Below, one piece after another: positions 35,636-43,747 of a stretch of DNA of 53,233 nucleotides (positions within the stretch are counted from its first letter, which is position 1; each line of letters starts with the position of its first letter). The position numbers were made by a program, and so were the translations under genes. The notes below the pieces were generated by a model. It made no database searches. It was not told the origin of the DNA and saw nothing but the letters and a program-made list of their open reading frames with translations. Location of the stretch: positions 1 to 53,233 of the forward strand of contig DATGLV010000018.1 in NCBI GenBank assembly GCA_035293945.1, in the 5' to 3' direction. The stretch comes from VAZQ01 sp035293945. Lineage in GTDB: Bacteria; Pseudomonadota; Alphaproteobacteria; Rhizobiales; Xanthobacteraceae.

Positions 35636-35986
35636 ATGACGCGCGAGGGCGCCCTATGGGGGCGGACGAGGTTCGTGCTGTCGCTCGCAGCCGTGGCAAG
35701 CTTCGCAGGCATCGCGCAAGCGCAGCAGCGCCCTACACCCGCAGTCGCCAGCGTCGGCATTCCGCCGCCTGGCGCCTCGTCCTGCTCGGGTTGCCATCCG
35801 GTCTCGGCGTCGGTCGACACGCCGGTCCAGCGATTGGTGGGCCGCAACCCGAATGAGATCGTGGCGGCCATGAAGGCGTTCCGCTCCGGCGACAAGCCAG
35901 CCACCATCATGGACCGCATCGCCAAGGGCTTCACGGACGACGAAATCAAGGCCATTGCGGAATGGTACGGCGCGCAGAAGGAATAG
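35636..35986 (+). CDS. monohaem c-type cytochrome (FccA-like)
   Basis: The 116-aa protein has a signal peptide ending near AGIAQAQQ and one haem site CSGCH, with KGFTDDEIKAIAEWYGAQK at the end. It looks like the cytochrome subunit of flavocytochrome c sulfide dehydrogenase, and the flavoprotein gene begins 10 nt downstream. It could equally serve the molybdenum hydroxylase upstream, or both. ATG at 35636 has GGAGAGG upstream. Periplasmic. Confidence 0.82.
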   Translation: MTREGALWGRTRFVLSLAAVASFAGIAQAQQRPTPAVASVGIPPPGASSCSGCHPVSASVDTPVQRLVGRNPNEIVAAMKAFRSGDKPATIMDRIAKGFTDDEIKAIAEWYGAQKE

Positions 35987-35996
35987 AGGGATAATC

Positions 35997-37283
35997 ATGA
36001 GCGGGAATTTGAGCCGCCGTCATCTCCTCAAGAACGCCGCTGCCGGAGCGGTGGCCGCGGGCACCGCCGCATTGCCGATGCCGGCTTTGGCTCAAGCTTC
36101 AAGCGGCCGCGTGGTCGTGATTGGCGGCGGCTTTGCCGGTGCCACCTGCGCGCGCACGCTCAAGCGACTCGATCCGCGCAACGCCGTCACGCTGGTCGAG
36201 ACCAGCCAAACCTTCACCGCCTGCCCGTTCAGCAATGAGGTCATTGCCGGCCTGCGCGATATCGAAGCGCAGCAGTTCGACTACGATCATGTAGCTGCCG
36301 ACGGTGTCGTCATGGCTTTCGACACCGCCAATGCGGTCGACCCGCGCGCGCGGCGTGTCACGCTGGCGAGCGGCAGCGTGCTTGATTACGATCGCCTGGT
36401 GCTGGCCCCCGGGATTGATCTGCGCTTCGATGCGCTGCCCGGCTACGACGAGGCCGCCGCCGAGCGCATGCCGCATGCTTGGAAGGCGGGCGCGCAGACG
36501 CTGTTGCTGCGCCGTCAGCTCGAAGCGATGCCAGACGGCGGCCTGGTGATCATCGCGCCGCCTGCCAATCCGTATCGCTGCCCGCCGGGACCGTACGAGC
36601 GCGCGAGCCTGATCGCCCATTACCTGAAGACTCAGAAGCCCAAGTCGAAGCTCATCATCCTCGACGCCAAGGATGCTTTCTCCAAGCAACGCCTGTTCCA
36701 AGACGCCTGGAAGGAGCTCTATTCCGGCATCATCGAATGGGTTCCTCTGTCCATGGGGGGCAAGGTCACCAAGGTCGATCCCGCCACGATGACGGTCGAG
36801 ACCGATTTCGACAAGCATCAGGCTGCAGTCGCCAATATCATTCCGCCACAGAGGGCCGGCCGCATCGCCCAGCTTGCGGGCGTCGCCGACCGCACCGGCT
36901 GGTGCCCGATCAAACCATTGAGCTTCGAATCGGCTCTGCAGCCCAATATCCACGTTATCGGCGATGCCTGTATCGCCGGCGCGATACCGAAGGCAGGCTT
37001 TGCCGCCAACGCGCAGGCGAAGGTCTGCGCTGCCGCGCTCACGCAGATACTAGCCGGACGTGAGCCGGAGGAGCCGCGCCTGATCAACACCTGCTACACC
37101 ATCGTGGGTCCCGAATACGGCATCACGGTCGCGGCGGTGTACCGGGTGGCCAACGGGCAATTCGTCGAGGTGCAGGGCGCCGGCGGCATCAGCCCGATCG
37201 AGGCCCCGAAATCGACCCGGGAGCAGGAAGCGAAGTTCGCGGATGGCTGGTTCAAGACCATCACCGCAGAAATGTTCGGCTGA
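35997..37283 (+). CDS. fccB: flavocytochrome c sulfide dehydrogenase, flavoprotein subunit
   Basis: The 428-aa FAD protein oxidises sulfide and passes electrons to the cytochrome subunit. It has a Tat signal (SRRHLLKNAAAG...PALAQ) and the FAD motif VVVIGGGFAGATCA. Cys76 in FTACPFSN corresponds to the cysteine that binds FAD in Allochromatium FccB. Cys195 (NPYRCPPGP) and Cys366 (INTCYT) match the redox disulfide pair, and all three fall near the expected distance from the mature N-terminus. This supports a true sulfide dehydrogenase. It precedes soxX. Confidence 0.88.
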   Translation: MSGNLSRRHLLKNAAAGAVAAGTAALPMPALAQASSGRVVVIGGGFAGATCARTLKRLDPRNAVTLVETSQTFTACPFSNEVIAGLRDIEAQQFDYDHVAADGVVMAFDTANAVDPRARRVTLASGSVLDYDRLVLAPGIDLRFDALPGYDEAAAERMPHAWKAGAQTLLLRRQLEAMPDGGLVIIAPPANPYRCPPGPYERASLIAHYLKTQKPKSKLIILDAKDAFSKQRLFQDAWKELYSGIIEWVPLSMGGKVTKVDPATMTVETDFDKHQAAVANIIPPQRAGRIAQLAGVADRTGWCPIKPLSFESALQPNIHVIGDACIAGAIPKAGFAANAQAKVCAAALTQILAGREPEEPRLINTCYTIVGPEYGITVAAVYRVANGQFVEVQGAGGISPIEAPKSTREQEAKFADGWFKTITAEMFG

Positions 37284-37311
37284 GCGTTGTCGCCTGACGG
37301 CACGCGCGAGC

Positions 37312-37773
37312 TTGTTGCGCGGGATCTTCGCCGTCATGGCGCTGACAGCGGTCGCGGGCCAGGAAACCTTGCGACCTGCCGGTGCGGCGGAAGCGCTGCG
37401 ACCCTATATGATCGTCGGCAACGCCATTCCCGCCTCGCTCACCGGCCATAAGGGAGATCCTGTGCGCGGACGGGAGATCGTGGTCAATCGGCAGGTCGGA
37501 CTTTGCCTGCTGTGCCATTCGGGACCGTTTCCGGAGCAGAAGTTCCAAGGCACATTAGCCCCCGATCTTTCCGGCGCCGGTGCGCGGGCGAGCGAAGGAG
37601 AGCTCAGACTGCGGATCGTCGATGCATCGAAGCTCAAGCCCGATACTATCATGCCGCCCTACTACCGGGTCGACGGATTGACCCGGGTGGCGCCAGCCTA
37701 TCAGGGCAAGCCCATCCTCACTGCCGAGCAGATCGAGGATGTGGTAGCATTCCTGACAACGCTGCGCGAATAG
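37312..37773 (+). CDS. soxX: sulfur oxidation cytochrome SoxX
   Basis: The monohaem cytochrome pairs with SoxA to attach thiosulfate to SoxY. The haem site is CLLCH (about 65-69), followed by the SoxX pattern FPEQKFQGTLAPDLSGAG and MPPYYRVDGL with the distal Met region. The start is uncertain: TTG at 37312 gives a plausible signal sequence (LLRGIFAVMALTAVA), while ATG at 37336 would shorten it. It follows fccB by under 30 nt and precedes soxY by 18 nt. Confidence 0.87.
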   Translation: MLRGIFAVMALTAVAGQETLRPAGAAEALRPYMIVGNAIPASLTGHKGDPVRGREIVVNRQVGLCLLCHSGPFPEQKFQGTLAPDLSGAGARASEGELRLRIVDASKLKPDTIMPPYYRVDGLTRVAPAYQGKPILTAEQIEDVVAFLTTLRE

Positions 37774-37791
37774 GCGCGAGGAAGCTGAACA

Positions 37792-38295
37792 ATGAAACAA
37801 AGGCCGCAGGATCGAACAGAACAAATGGGGGCAACGCGGCGCGATTTCCTCGAGCGCACCGCATGCCTGGCGAGCGGGATCGCCTTCATGTCGGTTGCCG
37901 CGACGCGGTCGAGCCGCGCCACGCCGGAGACGATGACGGCCGCCATACGCAAGACGGTGGGCGAGGCGCCGATCCGCAAAGGCAAGGTCATGATCGACGT
38001 CCCGCCCCTGGTCGAGAACGGCAATACGGTTCCGGTCTCGGTTTCCGTCGACAGCCCGATGACGGCGTCCGACTACGTCAAGTCCATTCATCTGTTCAAT
38101 GAGAAGAATCCCCAGCCCTACCTGATCGACGCTTATTTCTCGCCGCGCTCCGGCAAAGCCGCGCTCTCCACCCGTATCAAGCTTGCCGATGCGCAAAAGA
38201 TCGTCGCAGTGGCGCAGCTCAGCGACGGCTCGTTCTGGTCCGACGAGGCTGACGTGATCGTCACCATCGCGGCCTGTGTGGAGGATTTGCAATGA
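37792..38295 (+). CDS. soxY: thiosulfate-oxidation carrier SoxY (variant C-terminus)
   Basis: The 167-aa protein has a Tat-type leader (ATRRDFLERTACLASGIAF) and the SoxY fold (GKVMIDVPPLVENGNTVPVSVSVDSPM, PQPYLIDAYFSPRSGKA). Classical SoxY ends in GGCGG, whose Cys carries the sulfur substrate. Here the chain ends in VTIAACVEDLQ. Cys162 is present but six residues from the end, with no glycine arm. Whether this arm still swings into SoxAX or SoxB is doubtful. It overlaps soxZ by 4 nt (ATGA). Confidence 0.85.
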   Translation: MKQRPQDRTEQMGATRRDFLERTACLASGIAFMSVAATRSSRATPETMTAAIRKTVGEAPIRKGKVMIDVPPLVENGNTVPVSVSVDSPMTASDYVKSIHLFNEKNPQPYLIDAYFSPRSGKAALSTRIKLADAQKIVAVAQLSDGSFWSDEADVIVTIAACVEDLQ

Positions 38296-38615
38296 CGGCG
38301 CGCACTCTGATCAACGTGCCGGCCAAGGCCCGGCGCGGCGAGATCATCGAGATCAAGACGCTGATCGCCCATCCGATGGAAACCGGCTACCGGGTTGGGC
38401 TCAACGGCGCGCTCATTCCCCGCGACATCATCACAAATTTCCGCTGCACCTATGACGGGGAAGAGATCTTCCGCGCCGAATTCTCCCGCGCGATTGCCGC
38501 CAATCCGTTCCTCACCTTTTTCGCGGTAGCGACCAAGACCGGGACCATCACGTTCGAATGGACCGGCGACAACGGCTTTGCGGCGACCGAGCAGGCCCCC
38601 ATCACGGTCGAATGA
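38292..38615 (+). CDS. soxZ: thiosulfate-oxidation complex protein SoxZ
   Basis: The 107-aa partner of SoxY shows RTLINVPAKARRGEIIEIKTLIAHPMETGYR and GTITFEWTGDNG, typical of SoxZ. It has no signal peptide, as expected, since it is exported with SoxY. Both ends overlap neighbours by ATGA (soxY upstream, deacetylase downstream), which ties the deacetylase gene into the sox transcript. Confidence 0.93.
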   Translation: MTARTLINVPAKARRGEIIEIKTLIAHPMETGYRVGLNGALIPRDIITNFRCTYDGEEIFRAEFSRAIAANPFLTFFAVATKTGTITFEWTGDNGFAATEQAPITVE

Positions 38616-39415
38616 GCGCACCCTTTCGTTGGCCGGACGGCCGCCGCTGCGCCGTTTCGCTCACCTACGACGACGCACTTCCGGTTCACTGCGAACATGT
38701 TGGTCCGTGCCTGGAAGCGCATGGCTTGCGCGGGACCTTCTACCTCAACATCGCCGGCGAGCCGACCCGCAATTCCGCACCATGGCGTGAGCTTGGGGCG
38801 CGCGGCCACGAGCTCGGCAACCATACGCTCTTCCATCCCTGCCGGCGCTATCCGCGCTCACTTCACCCATGGTTGGACAAGTCGTTCGATTTACGTGGGT
38901 ACACTCCAGAGCGATTTCGACTCGAGCTGCAGGTTGCGAATGCCTTTCTGCATCTGCTTGACGGCAGGAGCGAGAGGAGCTTTGCCCATACCTGCTACGA
39001 CGCGCATATCGGCCGCTTGTGGAAAAAGGCACCGATCAGCGACCTCATTCGCGGAGAATTCGTCGCGGCACGCGCCACGAAATCAAATCGTCCGGTCCTC
39101 GTCTCACACTCGCTCGATCTGATGCGATTGGCATGCTGCGTTGGCGATCATCGCTCCTTCGACGAACTGCGTGACCAGATTTGTGCGGGGCGAAGCCAAG
39201 CCGCCTGGCTGATTTTTGTCTTTCACGGCATCGGCGCCGGCACGCATCCCACCCAATTCGTTACGCCGGCTGCCCACGAGGCGCTCATCAATTGGCTTGT
39301 CGGCCGGACCGAGATCTGGGTCAGCCCACTCCTCGACGTCGCAAAATGGGTTCGTGATTGGCAAGCCGGATGCTGCGACCAAACCCGCCAAGAGGAGATC
39401 GCCGAGCCACATTGA
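38612..39415 (+). CDS. polysaccharide deacetylase (NodB homology) family protein
   Basis: The 267-aa protein has the NodB core: SLTYDDALP with the metal/catalytic Asp pair, GNHTLFHPC with the H-x3-H metal site, and a late FVFHGIG. No signal peptide is visible. It starts within the SoxZ stop (ATGA), so it is coupled to the sox operon, yet deacetylases have no known role in sulfur oxidation. It also begins a five-gene segment with sugar-transfer genes. It may deacetylate a glycan or small amide made by these genes. Confidence 0.85.
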   Translation: MSAPFRWPDGRRCAVSLTYDDALPVHCEHVGPCLEAHGLRGTFYLNIAGEPTRNSAPWRELGARGHELGNHTLFHPCRRYPRSLHPWLDKSFDLRGYTPERFRLELQVANAFLHLLDGRSERSFAHTCYDAHIGRLWKKAPISDLIRGEFVAARATKSNRPVLVSHSLDLMRLACCVGDHRSFDELRDQICAGRSQAAWLIFVFHGIGAGTHPTQFVTPAAHEALINWLVGRTEIWVSPLLDVAKWVRDWQAGCCDQTRQEEIAEPH

Positions 39416-39485
39416 CAAGGAGCGGCGGATTACCCAGAGTGGTAAATTCCCTTAGGGCGAGGGTCGTGGGCGTGGGGTCGGGCGG

Positions 39486-39920
39486 ATGCCACTTTATAAA
39501 GTGCGCAACAAGAATGTCGTCAGTGAGATTATCGAAGAGGAAGCGATAATCATGGATCTGACGACCGGCACTTATTTCAGTTCCGATGGGGCCGGAGCCA
39601 TAATTTGGGACGGCATAGTGTGCGGTTTCGAAGCCGAGCAAATCAAGCATCGCGTCCGACAGGCGTTTTCCGCCGATCCGGCCGAGTTGAACGCGGATTT
39701 TGAGAATTTTGTCGCCTCGCTTGTTGCAAACAACCTGATCGACGTTGCCGGCGGGACGGCCCTTCCGAGGCTCGAGTGGAGCATGGCGTTGCCTGCCGAA
39801 CGGCGCGACTACCATCCGCCGGTTCTCAACAGCTACAGCGATCTGCAGGATTTGGCGTTGCTCGATCCGATCCACGACGTGGAGGAGACCGGCTGGCCCA
39901 ATCGCAAGACCAGCTTCTGA
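39486..39920 (+). CDS. PqqD-like (RiPP recognition element) protein
   Basis: The 144-aa protein has a PqqD-type winged-helix domain (residues 10-90): IIEEEAIIMDLTTGTYFSSDGAGAIIWD and FVASLVANNLID. A C-terminal tail NSYSDLQDLALLDPIHDVEE follows, which I associate with stand-alone PqqD proteins beside HprK-like kinases. PqqD domains bind leader peptides for modification enzymes. No precursor peptide is obvious nearby. It sits 70 bp after the deacetylase and 2 bp before a GT2 gene. Confidence 0.75.
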   Translation: MPLYKVRNKNVVSEIIEEEAIIMDLTTGTYFSSDGAGAIIWDGIVCGFEAEQIKHRVRQAFSADPAELNADFENFVASLVANNLIDVAGGTALPRLEWSMALPAERRDYHPPVLNSYSDLQDLALLDPIHDVEETGWPNRKTSF

Positions 39921-39922
39921 CC

Positions 39923-40609
39923 ATGTTCGCCCCGCTAACCTGCATCGTGCCGTGCAGGGATGCACAAGCCTATTTGGGCGAGGCCATCGCCAGCGCGGTC
40001 GACGAAGGCGCCGATGAGGTGGTGGTCGTCGATGATGGCTCGACCGATGACAGCGCAGCCATCGCCGCCGCAGCGGTCGGGCCGGTAAGGCTCGTGCGCC
40101 AAACCCGACAGGGGGCTGCGGCTGCGCGCAATGCCGGACTGGCAGCGGCGCAACATGACCTGATCGGGTTCCTCGACGCCGACGACCTGTGGCCGCCGGG
40201 AAGCCTCGCAGCACGACGCCGAGCGCTTGATCTCGATCCGAGGCTCGACGCCGTCTACGGCCATACGCGACAGTTTCACAGCCCGGAGCTCGACGCCGCG
40301 ACCCGAAGCCGCGTCCCCTGTCCGTCCGGCACGTTTCCGGCTCCCACTTTCGGCAGCACCCTGTTCCGGCGCTCGGTGTTTGAGCGGATCGGCGCTTTCA
40401 ACAGCAGCCTTCAGGTCGGCGAAATGTTCGAATTCATGGCCCGCTTCGCCGATGCCGGCCTCACCGTCAGATGCGTGCCCGATACGGTCCTGCTGCGGCG
40501 CATCCACGCCAGCAATATGATGCGTCCGGGCGCGGCCGCTGCAACCGGCTATCCGCGTGCCCTGAAAGCGGTGCTCGATCGTCGGCGCCGGATGAGGGCC
40601 GGCATATGA
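39923..40609 (+). CDS. family 2 glycosyltransferase
   Basis: The 228-aa enzyme has a GT-A fold with LTCIVPCRDAQAYLGEAI, VVVDDGSTDDS and the metal site FLDADDLWPPGS (Asp85/Asp87). It lacks membrane segments. ATG at 39923 follows the PqqD stop by 2 nt, and its own stop overlaps the nucleotidyltransferase start (ATGA). It is shorter than many GT2 proteins but seems complete. Its last part resembles the C-terminal domain of the kinase fusion further along. Acceptor unknown. Confidence 0.85.
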   Translation: MFAPLTCIVPCRDAQAYLGEAIASAVDEGADEVVVVDDGSTDDSAAIAAAAVGPVRLVRQTRQGAAAARNAGLAAAQHDLIGFLDADDLWPPGSLAARRRALDLDPRLDAVYGHTRQFHSPELDAATRSRVPCPSGTFPAPTFGSTLFRRSVFERIGAFNSSLQVGEMFEFMARFADAGLTVRCVPDTVLLRRIHASNMMRPGAAAATGYPRALKAVLDRRRRMRAGI

Positions 40610-41775
40610 GCCTCGCCACGCTCAAGCAGCGGCTGACCCGCGAGCTGGGCACGATATGGCCGAACGACGAGCAGCAGCTGGTGCTGGAGGCCATATTCGC
40701 GACGCCCGCAAAGGCCCGCGAAGCCTATTTTGCCTGGCGCAGCACGCTCGATATCGAGCAACCGTTCGACGGCGCGGTGATGCGTCTGCTGCCCCTGCTC
40801 TATATGCGCCTGCTCAAGATGGGCCTCAGTGATCCGCTGACCGGGCGCCTCAAGGGCGTCTATCGGCGGGCGTGGTCGGATACCCAGACGCTTTTTCACG
40901 GCACTGCGCCGGCGCTTTCGGCGCTGCATGGGGCGGGCATTGACACGATGCTGCTCAAAGGGGCGGGCTTGGTGGTTTGCCACTACCGCAACTTAGGCGC
41001 GCGGCCGATGTCTGATGTCGATATCGCGGTCCCCTTCGGGAGTGTGGAGGCGGCCGTTCGCGCCCTGAGCTTGGCCGGATGGTCATCGACCGCGCCGATC
41101 ACGCGCGATCACCTGAGATTCCGTCACGCCACTCCCTTCCGCGGTCCGGGCGGTCATGAAATCGACCTGCATTGGCACATGATGTTTACCAATTGCAGCG
41201 CGGAGGCGGATGCACCGTTCTGGAGCACGGCGCAGCCGGCAACATTTCGCGACATGCCGACCAACGTTCCGGCGCCGGCGCTCGCGCTGTTGCATACGCT
41301 GGAGCATGGGACTCAGCCCAATACCGAAACGCCGATCCGCTGGATCGCTGACTCGCTGACCCTCCTGCGCGATCCGCGGGCGGCGATGGAATGGCCGCTG
41401 TTCTGCCGCACCGCCCGCCTGCTCGGGCTCAGTCGTCGCGTCTTGTTGGCGCTGACCTATTTGCGGGAATGCCATGATCAGGAGATCGATGCAGGCGTTC
41501 TCAAGACGCTGGCGTCGGCGCCGCGCACAATTGCGGAGCGGCTCGAGCTCGCAGTAACGGCGCGCCGCGTCCGCCGGCACCGGCCGGCGGCCATCGACCG
41601 CTGCCTGTTGATCGGCGCTGAGTTCTGCCGCCTGGCACGGCTGCGAACCGGCATCAGGGTTACGACAATGATCCCGGATTTCGTCCGCTATCGTCTCGGC
41701 ATCGTTTCCTGGCGCGGCGCGATCCGAAATCGCCTCTGGCGAATGAAGCAGGGCCTCAGGCAGGCAATCGGATAG
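40606..41775 (+). CDS. nucleotidyltransferase family protein (NTP_transf_5 type)
   Basis: The 389-aa protein shows TMLLKGAGLVVCHYRNLGARPMSDVDIAVP, the Gly/Lys plus D-x-D (Asp137, Asp139) core of the uncharacterised nucleotidyltransferase group often found with PqqD and HprK-like kinases in peptide or exopolysaccharide clusters. DLHWHMMF follows at about residue 187. There is no signal peptide. The start overlaps the GT2 stop by 4 nt. It may transfer a nucleotide to a peptide or sugar, but the function is not established. Confidence 0.78.
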   Translation: MSLATLKQRLTRELGTIWPNDEQQLVLEAIFATPAKAREAYFAWRSTLDIEQPFDGAVMRLLPLLYMRLLKMGLSDPLTGRLKGVYRRAWSDTQTLFHGTAPALSALHGAGIDTMLLKGAGLVVCHYRNLGARPMSDVDIAVPFGSVEAAVRALSLAGWSSTAPITRDHLRFRHATPFRGPGGHEIDLHWHMMFTNCSAEADAPFWSTAQPATFRDMPTNVPAPALALLHTLEHGTQPNTETPIRWIADSLTLLRDPRAAMEWPLFCRTARLLGLSRRVLLALTYLRECHDQEIDAGVLKTLASAPRTIAERLELAVTARRVRRHRPAAIDRCLLIGAEFCRLARLRTGIRVTTMIPDFVRYRLGIVSWRGAIRNRLWRMKQGLRQAIG

Positions 41776-41791
41776 CGCATGTTGCGGAAAC

Positions 41792-43672
41792 TTGGATACC
41801 GCCTTTCCGCCAAGAGCACGCACCAGAGCCAAAGGAGCAGGGCGCCATCCGAACCCGTCGATCGCCCTGATCGCTGTGCTGGTCCATGACAAGCCCGCGC
41901 TCAGCGAGGCCGAGCAACGCGCATTCTTCTCGAGCATGCTGGCGGCGACGCGCTCCGCCCAGGCGCGACAGGCAGAGATCGTTCGCGACATCGTGGTTGC
42001 CGGCATTCGCATCCGCCTGCGATTTTGCGGCGCCGTCTCGCATGACGCTCTGATCGGCCCTCTCTCTCATCTCTTGGACGAACACGGAGCCGGACCGGCC
42101 GATGTGACGTTCAACATCTGGGAGAGCGCATCGACGGGCGTCGGCGTGCCGGATCCACCCCGCCCGCGCGAGCACTTTACCGACCGCGGCGACATTTGGG
42201 GCATGGAGAGCGAGCGCATCCTCAGCGCCTTTCATTGGTTGGAGTGCGCCGTCGCGCTGATGGACACTCAAGACCTCGAAGCCATCTACTGGGTCGACGA
42301 TATCGAGGCCTTGCCGTATTGGTCCAAGGCATCGCCGTTGCGCACCCTGCTGCACTGGGCAATGCAGCGCTTCGATCGGCAGCTGCTGCATGGTGCCGTG
42401 GTCGGCACGGAACATGGTGGCGTCCTCATCACCGGGATCGGCGGGTCCGGAAAATCGACGGCAGCACTCACCTGCCTCGAAGCCGGATTGACGTATCTGG
42501 GTGACGACTACGTGGTGGTCGCCCTCGATCCGGTGCCAACCGCCTACAGCCTCTATAACACCGCCAAGCTCACCGATGACCAGGCGACGAATTTCCCGGG
42601 GCTGCTACCGCTGGCGCAGCGGCGGACGGGCCCTCGCGGCCATGCCGAGCCCGAAAAGACCGTGCTTCGCCTCTATCCCGCGAAGGCGAGCAGCATGCGC
42701 GACAGCCTCGCGCTGCGAGCGATCCTGGCAGCTGTGATCGTCGATCAGGAGGAGACATCCTTCGCCCCTGCGGACCTGTATGCGACCCAGCGATCTGCCG
42801 CCTTCACCACCTTGGCGCATCTGCCGCGAGCCGGAAGATGGTCGCAGGAATTCATCGCGCGGCTCTGCCGGACGCTTCCGCGCTTCGAGCTCCGTCTCGG
42901 GCGCGACCTCGCCGCTATCCCGCGCGCGATCAGGAGGTTTCTGGCCGATGTGCCCGAGCAGATTGATGGCCAGCCGGCCGCGCTTGCCGCTGCGCCGCTC
43001 ATCAGCGTCATTATTCCGGTGTTCAATGGCGCGCGTTTCCTGTTAGGCGCCGTGCGAAGCGTTCTGGCGCAGGGCTATCCGTCGCTTGATATCATCGTGG
43101 TCGACGACGGGTCGTCCGACAATATCGCAGAAGCCGCACGCGCACTGCCGGTTGATGTGCGCTTGTTCCGCCAGGAAAACGCCGGGCCGGCGGCCGCCCG
43201 CAACCGCGGCATCCGCGAGGCGACCGGTGAGATGCTGGCTTTCCTCGATGTCGATGATGAATGGCCGGCCGGAAACCTGCAGCATATGTCCAAGATCTTG
43301 TCGACGACGCCCGGCCTCGACGTGGTGATCGGTCACGGCCAGTTGATGCGCGACAATGCGGATGGCGGCGGGCCGGTCTTTGTAGGCAGTCCGCTGGATA
43401 CCTTTCGCTGGTCCATCGCGGCGGCTCTGTTTCGCCGCGAAGCCTTTGCCAAGGTCGGCCTGTTCGACGCAACGCTGCTTTTCGGCGAGGATTCCGATTG
43501 GTTCAAGCGCGCCGAGGAGGCCGGCCTGGCTGTCCAACGCCTGCCCAACATCTCCTTGCTGGTTCGTCGGCATGCCGGCAACATGACGCGCGGAAAATCA
43601 GTCGTGGAATTGAACAAGCTGCGCGTCTTCAAGAAAGCGTTGGACCGCCGGCGCAGCGATGGGGCCCCTTGA
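41792..43672 (+). CDS. HprK-like kinase fused to a family 2 glycosyltransferase
   Basis: The 626-aa fusion has an HPr-kinase-like domain with P-loop GIGGSGKST (215-223) and YLGDDYVVV, then from about residue 402 a complete GT2 domain: PLISVIIPVFNGARF, VVDDGSSDN and the metal motif FLDVDDEWP (486-488). The start is uncertain. TTG at 41792 opens the frame without a good ribosome site, while an ATG at 41779, 3 nt after the upstream stop, lies in another frame that ends after 36 codons. A small frameshift near the start is possible. Its neighbours suggest phosphorylation and glycosylation of one product. Confidence 0.78.
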   Translation: MDTAFPPRARTRAKGAGRHPNPSIALIAVLVHDKPALSEAEQRAFFSSMLAATRSAQARQAEIVRDIVVAGIRIRLRFCGAVSHDALIGPLSHLLDEHGAGPADVTFNIWESASTGVGVPDPPRPREHFTDRGDIWGMESERILSAFHWLECAVALMDTQDLEAIYWVDDIEALPYWSKASPLRTLLHWAMQRFDRQLLHGAVVGTEHGGVLITGIGGSGKSTAALTCLEAGLTYLGDDYVVVALDPVPTAYSLYNTAKLTDDQATNFPGLLPLAQRRTGPRGHAEPEKTVLRLYPAKASSMRDSLALRAILAAVIVDQEETSFAPADLYATQRSAAFTTLAHLPRAGRWSQEFIARLCRTLPRFELRLGRDLAAIPRAIRRFLADVPEQIDGQPAALAAAPLISVIIPVFNGARFLLGAVRSVLAQGYPSLDIIVVDDGSSDNIAEAARALPVDVRLFRQENAGPAAARNRGIREATGEMLAFLDVDDEWPAGNLQHMSKILSTTPGLDVVIGHGQLMRDNADGGGPVFVGSPLDTFRWSIAAALFRREAFAKVGLFDATLLFGEDSDWFKRAEEAGLAVQRLPNISLLVRRHAGNMTRGKSVVELNKLRVFKKALDRRRSDGAP

Positions 43673-43747
43673 GGGCAGAACCGCTTTGGCGAGCGGCCGC
43701 GAGCGCGGCACCCGCCTCGTGCCTCGCATCCAAGCCGCGGAAAGAAT

